Of a DNA stretch of 59,559 bases, positions 1 to 9,935 are shown piece by piece (the first letter of the stretch is position 1; the number at the start of each line of letters is the position of its first letter). The DNA comes from Thiotrichaceae bacterium (lineage in GTDB: Bacteria > Pseudomonadota > Gammaproteobacteria > Beggiatoales > Beggiatoaceae). The stretch lies in assembly GCA_011391085.1 (NCBI GenBank), contig JAABRD010000033.1, positions 1-59,559 of the forward strand. Reading direction: 5' to 3'. The notes beneath the pieces are model-generated. The model did not search any database. It had not been told where the DNA came from and was given only the letters and a program-made list of their open reading frames with translations. Both the position numbers and the translations under genes were made by a program.

Positions 1-92
1 TGAAGCAGTAATTTTGCGGTATTTTCCCTCACCCCCGACCCCTCTCCCAGAGGGAGAGGGGCGAAACAAAATACGAGAAAATTTCTGCTTCA
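1..92. mobile_element. MITE-like element, family D (TIR TGAAGCAG)
   Basis: The ends form an imperfect inverted repeat of about 25 bp that begins TGAAGCAG (1-8) and closes CTGCTTCA (85-92). The interior (26-62) is a C-rich/G-rich hairpin of the CCCTCACCCC...GGGGAGAGGG type, and the same hairpin core recurs inside the kinase gene near 43.1-43.3 kb. No open reading frame is present. The element may extend past the window edge. Confidence 0.55.
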
Positions 93-192
93 GTACTTAC
101 AACCGAAAGAAGGAGGCGACCACCACCGGCTGAAGCCTCTACGCCACCGAGACATTTTTAACATCATCAACCTCTTCAAGAGTTCCTAATCC

Positions 193-927
193 ATGAAAAT
201 ACTAGCTTTTGGATACGGCATCCTATGTTATTTGCTATTCAACTTTTCCCTCTTCTACTTCACCGGTTTTCTTGGAAACTTCATCGTTCCCAAAACTATT
301 GACACAGGTCCCCAAATCCCTTTTTTGCAAGCTATTCTTATCAATACCTTGCTAATCATCCTATTTGGCTTGCAACATTCAGTGATGGCCAGACCCTGGT
401 TTAAACGAATTTGGTTGACTCTCATTCCCATTCCCATCGAACGGAGTACCTACGTGCTACTTTCCAGTGTTGCGGTACTCCTACTCTGTGGATTCTGGCA
501 ACCTCTCCCCCAAATGATTTGGCAAATTGAAAATCCCGTCGGGGCAGTCATTTTATGGGCACTTTTCTGGTTCGGATGGCTATTCGCGTTATATGCGACC
601 TTCCTCATTGACCATTTTGACTTAGTCGGAATCCGGCCAGTTTACCTATATTGGCGCGGCATCCCCTATACTCCCGTACCCTTTCAAATCAGGTCCGCGT
701 ACCATTACATTCGCCACCCCATCATGTTAGGCACCTTCATTGGGATATGGGCCACCCCCCTGATGAGTCTCGGTCACCTTTGGTTGTCAATCGGTTTTTC
801 ACTGTACATTCTGATAGGCAGTCGCCTGGAGGAAAGGGATATGAGAAATGTACATGGAGAGTTTTATGAAAACTATCGGCAGAAGACCTCTATGATTATG
901 CCCAGCTTTTCTAGGAAGAGAAGTTAA
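193..927 (+). CDS. MddA-like methanethiol S-methyltransferase / NnrU-family membrane protein
   Basis: A 244-residue integral membrane protein with about five or six hydrophobic segments. The N-terminal FxGNxxVPKTIDTGP-like stretch (residues 26-41) and the C-terminal RHPIMLGTFIGIWATP block (about 174-189) match the isoprenylcysteine methyltransferase fold. In that fold the RHP...E motif forms the SAM site, and the acidic partner is probably in SRLEERDM near residue 210. The N-terminal signature is the one typical of MddA, which methylates methanethiol to dimethyl sulfide; that specificity is inferred from resemblance. It stands alone, with a repeat element upstream and a hairpin downstream. 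A role in sulfur metabolism would suit a sulfur-oxidising host. A general NnrU-type role is the main alternative. Confidence 0.72.
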   Translation: MKILAFGYGILCYLLFNFSLFYFTGFLGNFIVPKTIDTGPQIPFLQAILINTLLIILFGLQHSVMARPWFKRIWLTLIPIPIERSTYVLLSSVAVLLLCGFWQPLPQMIWQIENPVGAVILWALFWFGWLFALYATFLIDHFDLVGIRPVYLYWRGIPYTPVPFQIRSAYHYIRHPIMLGTFIGIWATPLMSLGHLWLSIGFSLYILIGSRLEERDMRNVHGEFYENYRQKTSMIMPSFSRKRS

Positions 928-956
928 GAAACCAAACTAGGAGAAACTAAACCAGA

Positions 957-1002
957 AGTCCAAAGCGTCGCTTTTTAGCCTGGCAAAGCTATGCTTTGGA
1001 CT
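957..1002. repeat. GGAGTCC-type hairpin
   Basis: AGTCCAAAGC (957-966) pairs with GCTTTGGACT (993-1002) around a 26-nt spacer that carries another AAAGC/GCTTT pairing. It is one of at least eight copies of this family here. It sits just after the MddA-like gene and could act as its transcript end, but no T-run follows. Confidence 0.6.
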
Positions 1003-1055
1003 CGTGGTTTTCGGTGAGACCCCTGGACCTGGAATTTTTCTAAAGTTACCCTAAT

Positions 1056-4000
1056 ATGCTTTACATTCACACCAGCAACCGTTTAGAAAAACTCAGCGAA
1101 GCCCTCGCTACCATCGTCACCGTTCCATTACCCAACCCCCTCGACAAAGAATTTATTGTCGTCCAAAGCAAAGGTATGGAACGCTGGGTCTGTATGCAAT
1201 TGGCCCAACAACTAGGCGTTTGGGCCAATGGTTACTTCCCCTTTCCAGAAGCCATGTTACGGCGCCTGTTTAACTTGAAAATTCAAGACCAATCTCGATT
1301 TGAACGAGAAGTGATGACTTGGAGTTTGATGAACTGGTTGCCCAGTTTCTTAGAAAAACAACAAGTCAACGAATTACATAGTTATTTACAAGATCAGTCA
1401 CCGATGAAACTTTATCAACTCGCGATGCGTCTGGCGGCAACTTTTGACCAATACCTCGTCTATCGCCCCAGGTGGATAAAAGAATGGGAAACGGGTGGAC
1501 AACCGACCCAGTTAATAGACAATTCGCAAGCCCAATGGCAAGCCGCGTTATGGCGTGAACTGATTCAACGGCATGGTCAGCAACATTGGGTCACTTTGTA
1601 TGCCGACTTCTTACCAAAATTGGGACGTTCCCCTTCCCCCCTGCGACTACCCAAACGCCTCTCCATCTTTGGAATCTCCGCGTTACCGCCATTTTACTTA
1701 GACGTGTTAGCTAAACTGGGTCAACATTTAGACATTCATGTCTTCCTCCTCAACCCCTGTCAAGAATATTGGGGAGATATTGTCTCAGACACCGACATTG
1801 CCCATAAAGTCGCCCGTTTCACAGATAAAATGAGAACCCCAGAGGACGAATATTTGGAAACTGGCAACACCTTATTGGCCACCCTGGGCAAATTAGGACG
1901 CGATTTTATCGATATGTTAAATGAACCTCCTCATGTCAATGACGATGTGTTTGAAGACCCTGGGGAAACCTCGTTATTGAGGTGTATACAAACTGATATT
2001 TTACACTTACAAGAACGCGGCGATGCCAAACAGTCTCAAGATATTGAGAACAGTCTGTCACAACGCCTTCCCCCAAAAATTATCGAAGCAAATGATAAGT
2101 CCATTCAAATTCACGTCTGTCACAGTACCATGCGCGAAGTGGAAGTCTTACATGATCAATTATTAGCCCTGTTTGAAGAGAACCCCGACCTGTTGCCCAA
2201 AGATGTGATCGTGATGATGCCAGATATTGAAACGTATGCCCCCTTTATTCAAGCCGTGTTCACCACCACGCCAGAGGAGAAACGACGCATCCCAGTCAGT
2301 TTAGCAGACCGTAGCTTACGCAGTCAAAGCATCGTGATAGAAGCCTTCTTTGACATCTTGGAACTCAGTAAAGGTCGCTTTACGGTCAGCGAAGTGTTAG
2401 CTGTGTTAGAAGTAGAAGCGGTGCAACGACGATTTGGCTTCGTCACCCAAGATTTGCCATTGATTCGCAACTGGATAGAACAGACCGGGATTCGCTGGGG
2501 AATGGATGGAGAAAGTCGCAAAAATATGGCGTTACCCGCGTTTGAGGAGAACACCTGGCGGGCCGGGTTAAAACGCCTGTTGTTAGGCTATGCCTTACCC
2601 CAACGAGAAACCGAAACCTTGTTTCAGAATCTCCTCCCATTTGCCCATATTGAAGGGCACGAAGCCCTCACCATCGGCAAACTGGTGGCCTTTGTCGAGA
2701 ACCTTTTTGAGTATGTGAACCAATTCCAACAACCGCGTTCACTTCCTGCTTGGGCCGAATTTTTAACTCGCTTACTAGACCGTTTTTTCCAACCCACTGC
2801 GGAAGGAGAAACGGAACTGCAACAAGTGCGTAACGTATTGAATGAACTGGTAGAAAATGGCCACTGCGCGAATTTTCAACAAACTGTTAGTAGTGAAGTG
2901 ATATTGGCCTATTTGCGTCAACATTTAGAAAGTGAACCTCTCACCACCCATTTTTTGACAGGTCAAGTGACCTTTTGCACCCTGTTGCCAATGCGTAGCA
3001 TCCCCTTCAAAGTCGTTTGCCTACTGGGTATGAATGACCAAACTTATCCACGGGCGAATCAATCCTTGGGATTTGACTTGATCACACAGTACCCACAACG
3101 TGGTGATCGGTCACGTCGTCACAATGACCGTTATCTCTTTTTGGAAGCCCTGTTATCGGCCCGCGAGACCCTCTATATCAGTTATATGGGGCACAGTATT
3201 CACGATAATACGGACCGTCCGCCGTCAGTCCTAGTCAGTGGGTTACTCGACTATATCAAGGGAGGTTTTCGGCATCCTGACACTTCCAACCTATTGGATT
3301 TCATTGTCACTCATCATCCATTGCAACCGTTTAGTCCGCGTTATTTTAACACCAACGAGACACGGCTATTTAGTTACTCGACTGAATATTGTCAAGTCAG
3401 CACCGCGTTAATGACCAAACGGCAACGCGACCACTGGTTTCTTGCTAACAACAGGTTGCCAGAACCGCCGCCGGACTGGAAAATTGTGCCACTGGATCGG
3501 CTGACAGAGTTTTTTACACACCCCATTCGTTTTTTCCTGACCCATCGACTCGGTTTAGAATTACCGGCCAGTGCCGAACGTTTGGAAGAGAGTGAACCTT
3601 TTGAAGTGCAAGGACTCGAACGTTATAAACTGGATCAAACGTTAGTCGAAAAGAGTTTAGAAGGACACGATTTACAAGAATATCTTCGCATTGCCAAAGC
3701 CACCGGCCAGCTGCCGCATGGGCGTGTTGGAGAATATGTGTATAGCCAATTGATTAGCCATATTCAACCGTTTGTGCAAAAGGTCCGACAAACCCTGCAA
3801 CAAGATAAAATTGTCACTTCTCCCTTTCAATTGACCATCGGGGAGATGTGTATCACTGGCCAATTAAGAAGATTGTGGCGCAGTCATTTGATTCATTACC
3901 GCTGTGCTAAACTCAAGGCGAAGGACTATATTCGATTATGGATTCATCACCTCATTTTGAACCACCTCTTGGAAGAAGGCTGGCCGCGGCATAGTTTGTT

Positions 4001-4349
4001 GATTGGGGAAGAGGAGGAATGGGAATATCAGGTGGTCAATGACAGTTATCAGCGGTTAGAAGAATTATTGGCGTGGTATTGGCAAGGGCTACAACAACCG
4101 TTACGGTTTTTTCCAGAAACGTCTTTCACGTATGCCCAGGCATGGCAAAAAACTCCCGAAAAAGCAAATGATCAGGCACGCACAAAGTGGCGTGGAAATG
4201 GCAATGAGTTTGCACTGGGGGAAGGCGAAGATGAATATTATCACTGGTGTTTTGGACGTAGTGAAGAGACGCCCTTGGATGAACAGTTTCAGAAGTTGGC
4301 AAAACAATTTTTTGAACCGTTATTGACGGCAAGAAAGGAGAGGAGTTGA
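1056..4349 (+). CDS. recC: Exodeoxyribonuclease V subunit gamma (RecC)
   Basis: A 1097-residue protein close to the usual RecC length of about 1120. The N-terminus (IHTSNRLEKL near residue 4, then VQSKGMERWV near 37) is the characteristic RecC opening with its inactive helicase fold. Later segments such as FCTLLPMRSIPFKVVCLLGM (about 640-660) and DPxRxFLTHRLGL-like sequence (about 820) are also typical. RecC recognises Chi and splits the strands inside the RecBCD helicase-nuclease that repairs double-strand breaks. recB and recD normally lie beside it but are not in this window; the next gene is an unrelated kinase. No frameshift is seen. Start is the first ATG, with no strong ribosome site. 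Family assignment is secure. Confidence 0.95.
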   Translation: MLYIHTSNRLEKLSEALATIVTVPLPNPLDKEFIVVQSKGMERWVCMQLAQQLGVWANGYFPFPEAMLRRLFNLKIQDQSRFEREVMTWSLMNWLPSFLEKQQVNELHSYLQDQSPMKLYQLAMRLAATFDQYLVYRPRWIKEWETGGQPTQLIDNSQAQWQAALWRELIQRHGQQHWVTLYADFLPKLGRSPSPLRLPKRLSIFGISALPPFYLDVLAKLGQHLDIHVFLLNPCQEYWGDIVSDTDIAHKVARFTDKMRTPEDEYLETGNTLLATLGKLGRDFIDMLNEPPHVNDDVFEDPGETSLLRCIQTDILHLQERGDAKQSQDIENSLSQRLPPKIIEANDKSIQIHVCHSTMREVEVLHDQLLALFEENPDLLPKDVIVMMPDIETYAPFIQAVFTTTPEEKRRIPVSLADRSLRSQSIVIEAFFDILELSKGRFTVSEVLAVLEVEAVQRRFGFVTQDLPLIRNWIEQTGIRWGMDGESRKNMALPAFEENTWRAGLKRLLLGYALPQRETETLFQNLLPFAHIEGHEALTIGKLVAFVENLFEYVNQFQQPRSLPAWAEFLTRLLDRFFQPTAEGETELQQVRNVLNELVENGHCANFQQTVSSEVILAYLRQHLESEPLTTHFLTGQVTFCTLLPMRSIPFKVVCLLGMNDQTYPRANQSLGFDLITQYPQRGDRSRRHNDRYLFLEALLSARETLYISYMGHSIHDNTDRPPSVLVSGLLDYIKGGFRHPDTSNLLDFIVTHHPLQPFSPRYFNTNETRLFSYSTEYCQVSTALMTKRQRDHWFLANNRLPEPPPDWKIVPLDRLTEFFTHPIRFFLTHRLGLELPASAERLEESEPFEVQGLERYKLDQTLVEKSLEGHDLQEYLRIAKATGQLPHGRVGEYVYSQLISHIQPFVQKVRQTLQQDKIVTSPFQLTIGEMCITGQLRRLWRSHLIHYRCAKLKAKDYIRLWIHHLILNHLLEEGWPRHSLLIGEEEEWEYQVVNDSYQRLEELLAWYWQGLQQPLRFFPETSFTYAQAWQKTPEKANDQARTKWRGNGNEFALGEGEDEYYHWCFGRSEETPLDEQFQKLAKQFFEPLLTARKERS

Positions 4350-4384
4350 AGCGTGGGCAAAGAAACACTCGCCCTCCTACCCAG

Positions 4385-4565
4385 ACTGGAGACTTCAGCC
4401 GGACTGGAGGCTTTAGCCGGACTGGAGGCTTCAGCCGGTGCCGGTAGGTGCCCTTTTTTCTTAACTTAAAGGGTAGGCCCACTGCCACCGGCTAAAGCCT
4501 CTACTCCACCGGCCCACCGGCTAAAGCCTCTAGTCCACCGTCACCGGCTAAAGCCTCTAGTCCAC
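4385..4565. repeat. GGCTTTAGCC hairpin cluster
   Basis: Direct copies of a unit like GGACTGGAGGCTTTAGCCGG (4385-4440) are followed, after a short spacer, by complementary copies containing CCGGCTAAAGCCTCTAC (4485-4565). The block can fold into one long hairpin. It fills the gap between recC and the hybrid kinase and has no coding potential of its own; reading frames through it are shadows. Confidence 0.8.
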
Positions 4566-4613
4566 CAGTGTTTACTACTCATATCTCCTCACCATCATCT
4601 ATTATTCATTAAA

Positions 4614-7600
4614 ATGCGTATCCGTTCTAAATTACTGTTGAATGCTGTTATTGTACTCTCTTGTTTAAGTATCGTAGGTGGAGTCGGTTTTGTGGCCACC
4701 ACTCAGGTTGCTAATCTGTCCACGCGGTTAGTGGAAATGGAGGTTGTACCACTGGCTAAAATTAATAAACTAGAAGGTTTGGTTTGGAATATTTGGCTTC
4801 GGTTGCTGTTACATACCGGTGTTTCGGAAGTGGAAACCATGCAACAACTGACCCAGGAAATTCAGCACACTGTGGAAAACATCACTAAACTGGTTCAAGA
4901 GATTGAAACTATCTATCGTCGGAGTGAAGAAGTTGCAACACATCAGCAGATTTTGCTACAATTTTCGAAACAGTGGCAGGAATTGCAACCTGTTGTGCAA
5001 AAAATCTTGCAACTCAGTCAGGAATTCACCAAGGAAGATGCGTTACGTTTGATTGTCCAGGAAGAACAGACTAATTATAATCAGTTGATTGAATCGCTTC
5101 ATCAACTCTCTTCCAGTCACCGGGTTCAAATGGAAGATTTGCGTAAAACTGCCAGCGATGCACGGCAAGAGGCTATGATGACTATCTCGACGTTGACTTT
5201 GTTGATTAGCCTGGGAGTGTTATGGTTGATGAACCGTTTCAGTCGTCGCTTGTTAACCCCGTTGTTACACATCAATAATCATTTGAAGTGGTTATCTCAA
5301 GGCCAAGTTGTGGAAGCGGATATTGAGTATTCAGACACCGATGAAATCAGCGAAATTGTTGACTCTTCGCGGTTGCTTAGAAACAGTGTCAAAAGCACCA
5401 TTGGTCAAGCCAATGCGATTGCGGCGGGAAATTATAGTCGGAAGGTCGAGTTGTTATCTGAACAAGATCAACTGGGGCGGGCGTTGTCAGAAATGACTCA
5501 GACTTTACATGAAGTGACTGGCCAAAATGCGGTACAAAATTGGTTGAAAACGGGGCAAACGCAGTTGCATGACCAGATGAGTGGAGACCAAAATTTGGTG
5601 GATTTAGCCCACAACATTATCTCGTTTCTCACGTTGTATGTAGATGCCCAAGTGGGTCTCTTTTATGGGGTGGAGAAGGCCAATCTTGCGCAACATTTGC
5701 AGGTGAAATTATTAGCCAGTTATGCCTATACGCGGCGGAAAAATTTGGCCGATGAATTTGAATTTAGTGAAGGGTTGGTAGAACGGGCCGCGCGAATGCA
5801 AAAAAGTATTCTTCTCACAATTAACTCTGGCTTAGGGGAAGACATTCCACGGCAAGTTTTCGTGATTCCATTTTTGTTTGAAAATGCGGTGAAAGGGGTG
5901 ATTCAATTGGGGTCTGCGGAACCGTTGACAGAGGTTCAACAAGAGTTCCTGCAACAGGTTATGCCAAATATTGGGATTGCCGTGAGTTCTATCGAAGCCC
6001 GGACCAAAATGCAAGAGTTGTTGCAACAAACTCAAGTTCAGGCGGATGCTTTGCAATTGCAAAAGGAGGAGTTGCAACATCAAAAAGAGGAGTTGCAAGC
6101 GCAGACCGAGGAGTTACAGGCGCAGACCGAGGAGTTGCAGAGTCAAACCGAAGAGTTGCGACATGCCAATGAGGAATCGGAAGAACGGGCGAAAGAATTG
6201 GAACAGCAAAAAAATGACATTCGTCAGAAGAATGTGTTATTAGAAAAGACCCAAAAGGAGATGGTTGCCAAAGCGCAGGAACTGGAACGGGCGAGTAAAT
6301 ATAAATCCGAATTTTTAGCCAATATGTCCCATGAATTGCGGACCCCGTTAAATAGCATGTTGATACTGGCCCAATTGTTAGCGGAAAATAAAGGCGGGAA
6401 TTTGGATGAGAAGCAGGTGGAGTACGCCCACACCATCCACAGTGCTGGGGCCGATTTGTTGACACTCATCAATGAAATTTTAGACTTGTCTAAAGTGGAA
6501 GCCGGGAAAGTGGAAGTTCATTCGGAAGAGGTGTCCTTGGGAGAATTGACCGCGGCCCTTGATCAAAAATTCCGTCCATTGGCGGTGGAAAAGGGGTTAG
6601 CTTTTTCAATCACGACGGCCCAGGAGGTTCCGGCCGGGTTACAGACCGATGTGCAACGTCTCAAACAAATTCTCAATAATTTGCTGTCCAATGCGTTTAA
6701 ATTCACTTCTCAAGGTGAAGTCAAGTTGACGATTACCAAGGATGTGCATCACTTCCAATTGGTGGTGACCGACACGGGGATAGGCATTCCTAAAGATAAG
6801 CAAACTCTCATTTTCGAAGCCTTTCAACAGGCGGATAGTTCTACCAGTCGCCGTTATGGTGGGACTGGGTTAGGATTGACTATTTCACGCCAGTTGGCCC
6901 GGTTATTAGGTGGTGATATTCGCTTACAGAGTGAGGAGGGTCAGGGGAGTGCCTTCACTCTATGGTTGCCAGACACACTTCCGAAATCGTCGGTTGACAA
7001 TTTGCCTCAATCACTTCCTTTAGAACCACCTAAAACGCAATTGTATTCATCTCCATTTGCTAAGACGGTAACAAATGTTGCGGCCCCCGTGCAAGCGGTG
7101 ATCACCTCTCCACTTCTCCTAGATGATCGAGATTCTTTGCAACCAGGGGAGAAATCGATTTTGATCATTGAGGATGACCGACGCTTTTCCAGTATTCTGA
7201 TAGAATTAGCCCATGAGAAACGTTTCAAGTGTCTGGTAGCAGAAGATGGTAAGACTGGGTTGCAATTGGCGGAACAGTATCAACCCCAGGCGATTATTTT
7301 AGATGTGGGACTGCCTCAAATTAATGGTTGGCAAGTGATGGAAAAACTGAAGGAGAACCCAAATATGCGCCATATCCCAGTGCATTTCATGTCTGCTACA
7401 GACCAACATCAAGATGCCAAACAGATGGGGGCAATTGGATATTTGTTGAAACCTGTCAGTATGGAACAATTGGGGGAGGCGTTTACCAAAATTGAAGAGT
7501 TTTTAGCGAAGACAGTGAAGTGTGTCTTGGTCGTGGTAGAGGAGAAACAACGGTTGCGGAACATTTTGGATTTAATTGGTGATGACGTGGTGCAAACGAC

Positions 7601-8321
7601 TTGTGTGGCAACTACCGCAGAGGCTTTGGCACGGTTACATAAGACTGGGTTTGATTGTATGGTGCTAGACGTGGAGGTGGAACAGGCATCGGGTTTGAAG
7701 TTGCTAGAACAATTGGAGGAGGACGCCAGTTTATTGGAAGTGCCCGTGATTGTTTATGCAGAACGAGATTTAACCGTGGCCCAAGAGGCGATTTTAAAAC
7801 GTTGTGCGGACCATCTAACCATCAAATCAGTGCGAACACCGGCCCGCCTCTTGGAGGAGGCGACGTTGTTTCTCCATCAGTTAGAAACTTTGATGCCCAA
7901 AGAGAAACGCCAGATGTTGCAAATGTTGCATGACAAGGAGGCCCTGTTGAAGGGTAAAAAAGTGTTGATAGTGGACGATGACACCCGCAACACCTTTGCG
8001 TTGGTCACGGTGTTAGAGGATAAGGAGATGAAAGTGATTGCCGGCAAAAATGGGAAGGAGGCGTTGGAATTGTTGGAAGAACATCCGGACGTGGATATTG
8101 TGTTGATGGATATTATGATGCCAGAGATGGATGGTTATGAAGCGACTCGTCACATTCGTGCCCAACTTAAGTATCGTAAGTTGCCGATTATTGCTTTGAC
8201 CGCCAAGGCAATGAAGGGGGATAAAGCGAAGTGTATTGACGCCGGGGCCAATGATTATTTGTCGAAACCAATAGATATGGATAGGTTGTTGTCGTTAATG
8301 AGGGTGTGGTTGTATCAGTGA
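4614..8321 (+). CDS. Hybrid sensor histidine kinase with GAF and three receiver domains
   Basis: A 1235-residue membrane kinase. Transmembrane helices lie near residues 7-29 and 188-207, flanking a helical periplasmic sensor. HAMP follows (about 208-260), then a GAF-like domain (about 320-465) and a long coiled coil with repeated QTEELQ heptads (about 470-560). HisKA follows, with the H-box SHELRTPL and phospho-acceptor near His573, then HATPase_c with DTGIGIP and GGTGLGL motifs. Three receivers follow. REC1 has an EDD acidic patch and Asp897. REC2 has only EE where the acidic pair should be, and is probably degenerate. REC3 has DDD and Asp1166. It probably runs an internal phosphorelay. No dedicated output protein is adjacent. 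The signal sensed is unknown. Confidence 0.93.
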   Translation: MRIRSKLLLNAVIVLSCLSIVGGVGFVATTQVANLSTRLVEMEVVPLAKINKLEGLVWNIWLRLLLHTGVSEVETMQQLTQEIQHTVENITKLVQEIETIYRRSEEVATHQQILLQFSKQWQELQPVVQKILQLSQEFTKEDALRLIVQEEQTNYNQLIESLHQLSSSHRVQMEDLRKTASDARQEAMMTISTLTLLISLGVLWLMNRFSRRLLTPLLHINNHLKWLSQGQVVEADIEYSDTDEISEIVDSSRLLRNSVKSTIGQANAIAAGNYSRKVELLSEQDQLGRALSEMTQTLHEVTGQNAVQNWLKTGQTQLHDQMSGDQNLVDLAHNIISFLTLYVDAQVGLFYGVEKANLAQHLQVKLLASYAYTRRKNLADEFEFSEGLVERAARMQKSILLTINSGLGEDIPRQVFVIPFLFENAVKGVIQLGSAEPLTEVQQEFLQQVMPNIGIAVSSIEARTKMQELLQQTQVQADALQLQKEELQHQKEELQAQTEELQAQTEELQSQTEELRHANEESEERAKELEQQKNDIRQKNVLLEKTQKEMVAKAQELERASKYKSEFLANMSHELRTPLNSMLILAQLLAENKGGNLDEKQVEYAHTIHSAGADLLTLINEILDLSKVEAGKVEVHSEEVSLGELTAALDQKFRPLAVEKGLAFSITTAQEVPAGLQTDVQRLKQILNNLLSNAFKFTSQGEVKLTITKDVHHFQLVVTDTGIGIPKDKQTLIFEAFQQADSSTSRRYGGTGLGLTISRQLARLLGGDIRLQSEEGQGSAFTLWLPDTLPKSSVDNLPQSLPLEPPKTQLYSSPFAKTVTNVAAPVQAVITSPLLLDDRDSLQPGEKSILIIEDDRRFSSILIELAHEKRFKCLVAEDGKTGLQLAEQYQPQAIILDVGLPQINGWQVMEKLKENPNMRHIPVHFMSATDQHQDAKQMGAIGYLLKPVSMEQLGEAFTKIEEFLAKTVKCVLVVVEEKQRLRNILDLIGDDVVQTTCVATTAEALARLHKTGFDCMVLDVEVEQASGLKLLEQLEEDASLLEVPVIVYAERDLTVAQEAILKRCADHLTIKSVRTPARLLEEATLFLHQLETLMPKEKRQMLQMLHDKEALLKGKKVLIVDDDTRNTFALVTVLEDKEMKVIAGKNGKEALELLEEHPDVDIVLMDIMMPEMDGYEATRHIRAQLKYRKLPIIALTAKAMKGDKAKCIDAGANDYLSKPIDMDRLLSLMRVWLYQ

Positions 8322-8332
8322 GGAATGATAAC

Positions 8333-8545
8333 ACGGGACTAGAGGCTAAAGCCGTTGGACTGGAGGCTTTAGCCGGTATGCCGTTGGACTGGAGGCTTTA
8401 GCCGGTATGCCGGTGGACTAGAGGCTTTAGCCGGCGGACTAGAGGCTTTAAGCCGGTGGAGTGGAGGCTTTAGCCGGCCGGCAATAGGCATCACCCCCCA
8501 CTAAAATTGCGGGGTGCCTACCGCCGGCCGGCTAAAGCCTCTACT
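8333..8545. repeat. GGCTTTAGCC hairpin cluster with CCGCAATTTTAG-type loop
   Basis: About five direct copies of the GGACTAGAGGCTTTAGCCGG unit (8335-8478) are followed by a loop with the CCCCCCACTAAAATTGCGGGG motif and the reverse-complement arm CCGGCCGGCTAAAGCCTC (8524-8541). The same loop sequence, in one or the other orientation, recurs near 11.0, 27.6 and 34.8 kb, so it is a shared part of the element. Confidence 0.8.
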
Positions 8546-8575
8546 ATATTCGTTTATTAGTATATACAAATAGTA

Positions 8576-8605
8576 TTGACAAATTTCATTAACCATACAT
8601 AGTAT
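8576..8605 (+). promoter_or_regulatory. Candidate sigma-70 promoter in the AT-rich spacer
   Basis: TTGACA (8576-8581) and TAGTAT (8600-8605) are separated by 18 bp. The AT-rich stretch 8546-8920 has no convincing gene. The next gene downstream, the betaine methyltransferase, starts 510 bp further on, with a mobile element in between, so the target of this promoter is uncertain. Nothing else is recognised in 8606-8920. Confidence 0.35.
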
Positions 8606-8920
8606 GCCTAATCAACCGATTATGCCCCTTGCCTCTTCACCAATTGATAGCGATGTGATATTTTGTAATGATTTTGACAATCAAGGTATTGCAAATTGAA
8701 TTTAAATTACACAATTTTTATTATTTGTTATTGAATCATGGTCTCTAACTACCCATTATGTAAGGTAATGTTGAATATCAAGGCAAACATGATTCAACTT
8801 TAAAAATTCAGTTCCTTTTAGGAAATTACCTTTTATTACACACTCTTGAGTTTTATTGACTGAACTTTGTTATACTGTACGTCAATGATTTTTAGTACAC
8901 AGCTAGAGTGACTTAAAATC

Positions 8921-9038
8921 AGGACTTACGCAACTGTGCTTGTAACTCTTTGATTTTACCCCCCTATCCCCCCCGTACACGGGGGGAATGACTCCCTGCG
9001 TGCGGGGAGGGTTGGGGAGGGGTGAATGCGTAAGTCCT
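8921..9038. mobile_element. MITE-like element, family C (TIR AGGACTTACGCA)
   Basis: Perfect 12-bp terminal inverted repeats AGGACTTACGCA (8921-8932) and TGCGTAAGTCCT (9027-9038) enclose a hairpin of the CCCCCGTACACGGGGG type. The 118-bp element lies 77 bp upstream of the glycine N-methyltransferase start, so transcription of that operon must start inside it, cross it, or start in the short gap. Confidence 0.75.
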
Positions 9039-9115
9039 AAAAATGATTCACTCATTTATCATTCAGCCATATATTTCGGGAGGCGTGTCCTTAACCATCA
9101 TAATGGTATGTTAAT

Positions 9116-9925
9116 ATGACATTGCATACTCAAAAACAAGATTACGGTCCTAACCCCCTTACGATTCGTGACACCAATCATTACCGATTTGAATACATTC
9201 GCGATTTTGTCACCCATTGGGACGAGTTGATTGATTGGGAAGCCCGCGCTAACAGTGAAGGGCGTTTTTTTATCGACGTGTTACGTCAACGAGGCGTCAA
9301 ACGGGTGCTTGACGTGGCTACCGGGACCGGTTTTCATTCCGTGAGACTGTTGCAGGCCGGTTTTGACGTGGTCAGTGCCGACGGCAGTCAAGAAATGTTA
9401 GCCAAAGCGTTTGAAAATGCGCGGCATCGCGGTTTTGCTTTACAGCCTGTCCAGGCCGATTGGCGGTGGCTAAGTCGTCACCTACATGGTCAATTTGACG
9501 CCGTGATTTGCCTGGGTAACTCGTTCACTCATCTGTTTTCAGATTGGGAACGTCGCAAGGCCCTACTAGAATTTTCTCTAGTATTGCGTCATAATGGCAT
9601 TCTGATTATCGATCAACGTAATTACGATGCCATTTTAGATAACGGTTTCTCCTGTAAGCACGCCTATTATTACTGTGGGGAAAACGTCAAAGTTGGGCCG
9701 GAGTACATAGATGATGGACTGGCGCGGTTTCGTTATGAATTTCCCGACCATTCCGTGTTTCATCTCCACATGTATCCATTGCGCAAAAATTATGTGCGTA
9801 AACTGTTGACAGAAACAGGCTTCAACAACGTCAAGACGTATGGGGATTTCAAGGAAACCTATCGTCACGAGGAACCTGACTTTTTCATCCATTTGGCGGA
9901 AAAGGCCCAGGAGGTAGCTAACTAA
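9116..9925 (+). CDS. Glycine/sarcosine N-methyltransferase (first betaine-synthesis enzyme)
   Basis: A 269-residue class I SAM-dependent methyltransferase. Motif I is VLDVATGTGFHS (residues 64-75) and the acidic motif II is VVSADGS (85-91). The ICLGNSFTHLF segment (about 136-147) is typical of glycine sarcosine methyltransferases. The enzyme methylates glycine to sarcosine and then to dimethylglycine. The strongest argument is context: 87 bp downstream lies a sarcosine/dimethylglycine methyltransferase, and then proVWX. It probably forms an operon with the downstream enzyme. Length matches GSMT enzymes of halophiles. A generic methyltransferase is a weak alternative. Confidence 0.9.
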   Translation: MTLHTQKQDYGPNPLTIRDTNHYRFEYIRDFVTHWDELIDWEARANSEGRFFIDVLRQRGVKRVLDVATGTGFHSVRLLQAGFDVVSADGSQEMLAKAFENARHRGFALQPVQADWRWLSRHLHGQFDAVICLGNSFTHLFSDWERRKALLEFSLVLRHNGILIIDQRNYDAILDNGFSCKHAYYYCGENVKVGPEYIDDGLARFRYEFPDHSVFHLHMYPLRKNYVRKLLTETGFNNVKTYGDFKETYRHEEPDFFIHLAEKAQEVAN

Positions 9926-9935
9926 TAAAATTGAC

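Noticed and set aside
4126-4488. Minus-strand open frame over the recC end
   Set aside because: It is a shadow of recC joined to a repeat cluster, with no independent support.
8604-8699. 31-codon frame after the 8576 promoter
   Set aside because: Its ATG overlaps the -10 box, so that promoter could not produce it. It has no ribosome site and its composition is unremarkable.
9039-9115. Glycine riboswitch before the glycine methyltransferase
   Set aside because: Only 77 bp separate the MITE and the start, too short for the tandem aptamer, and no conserved core was seen.
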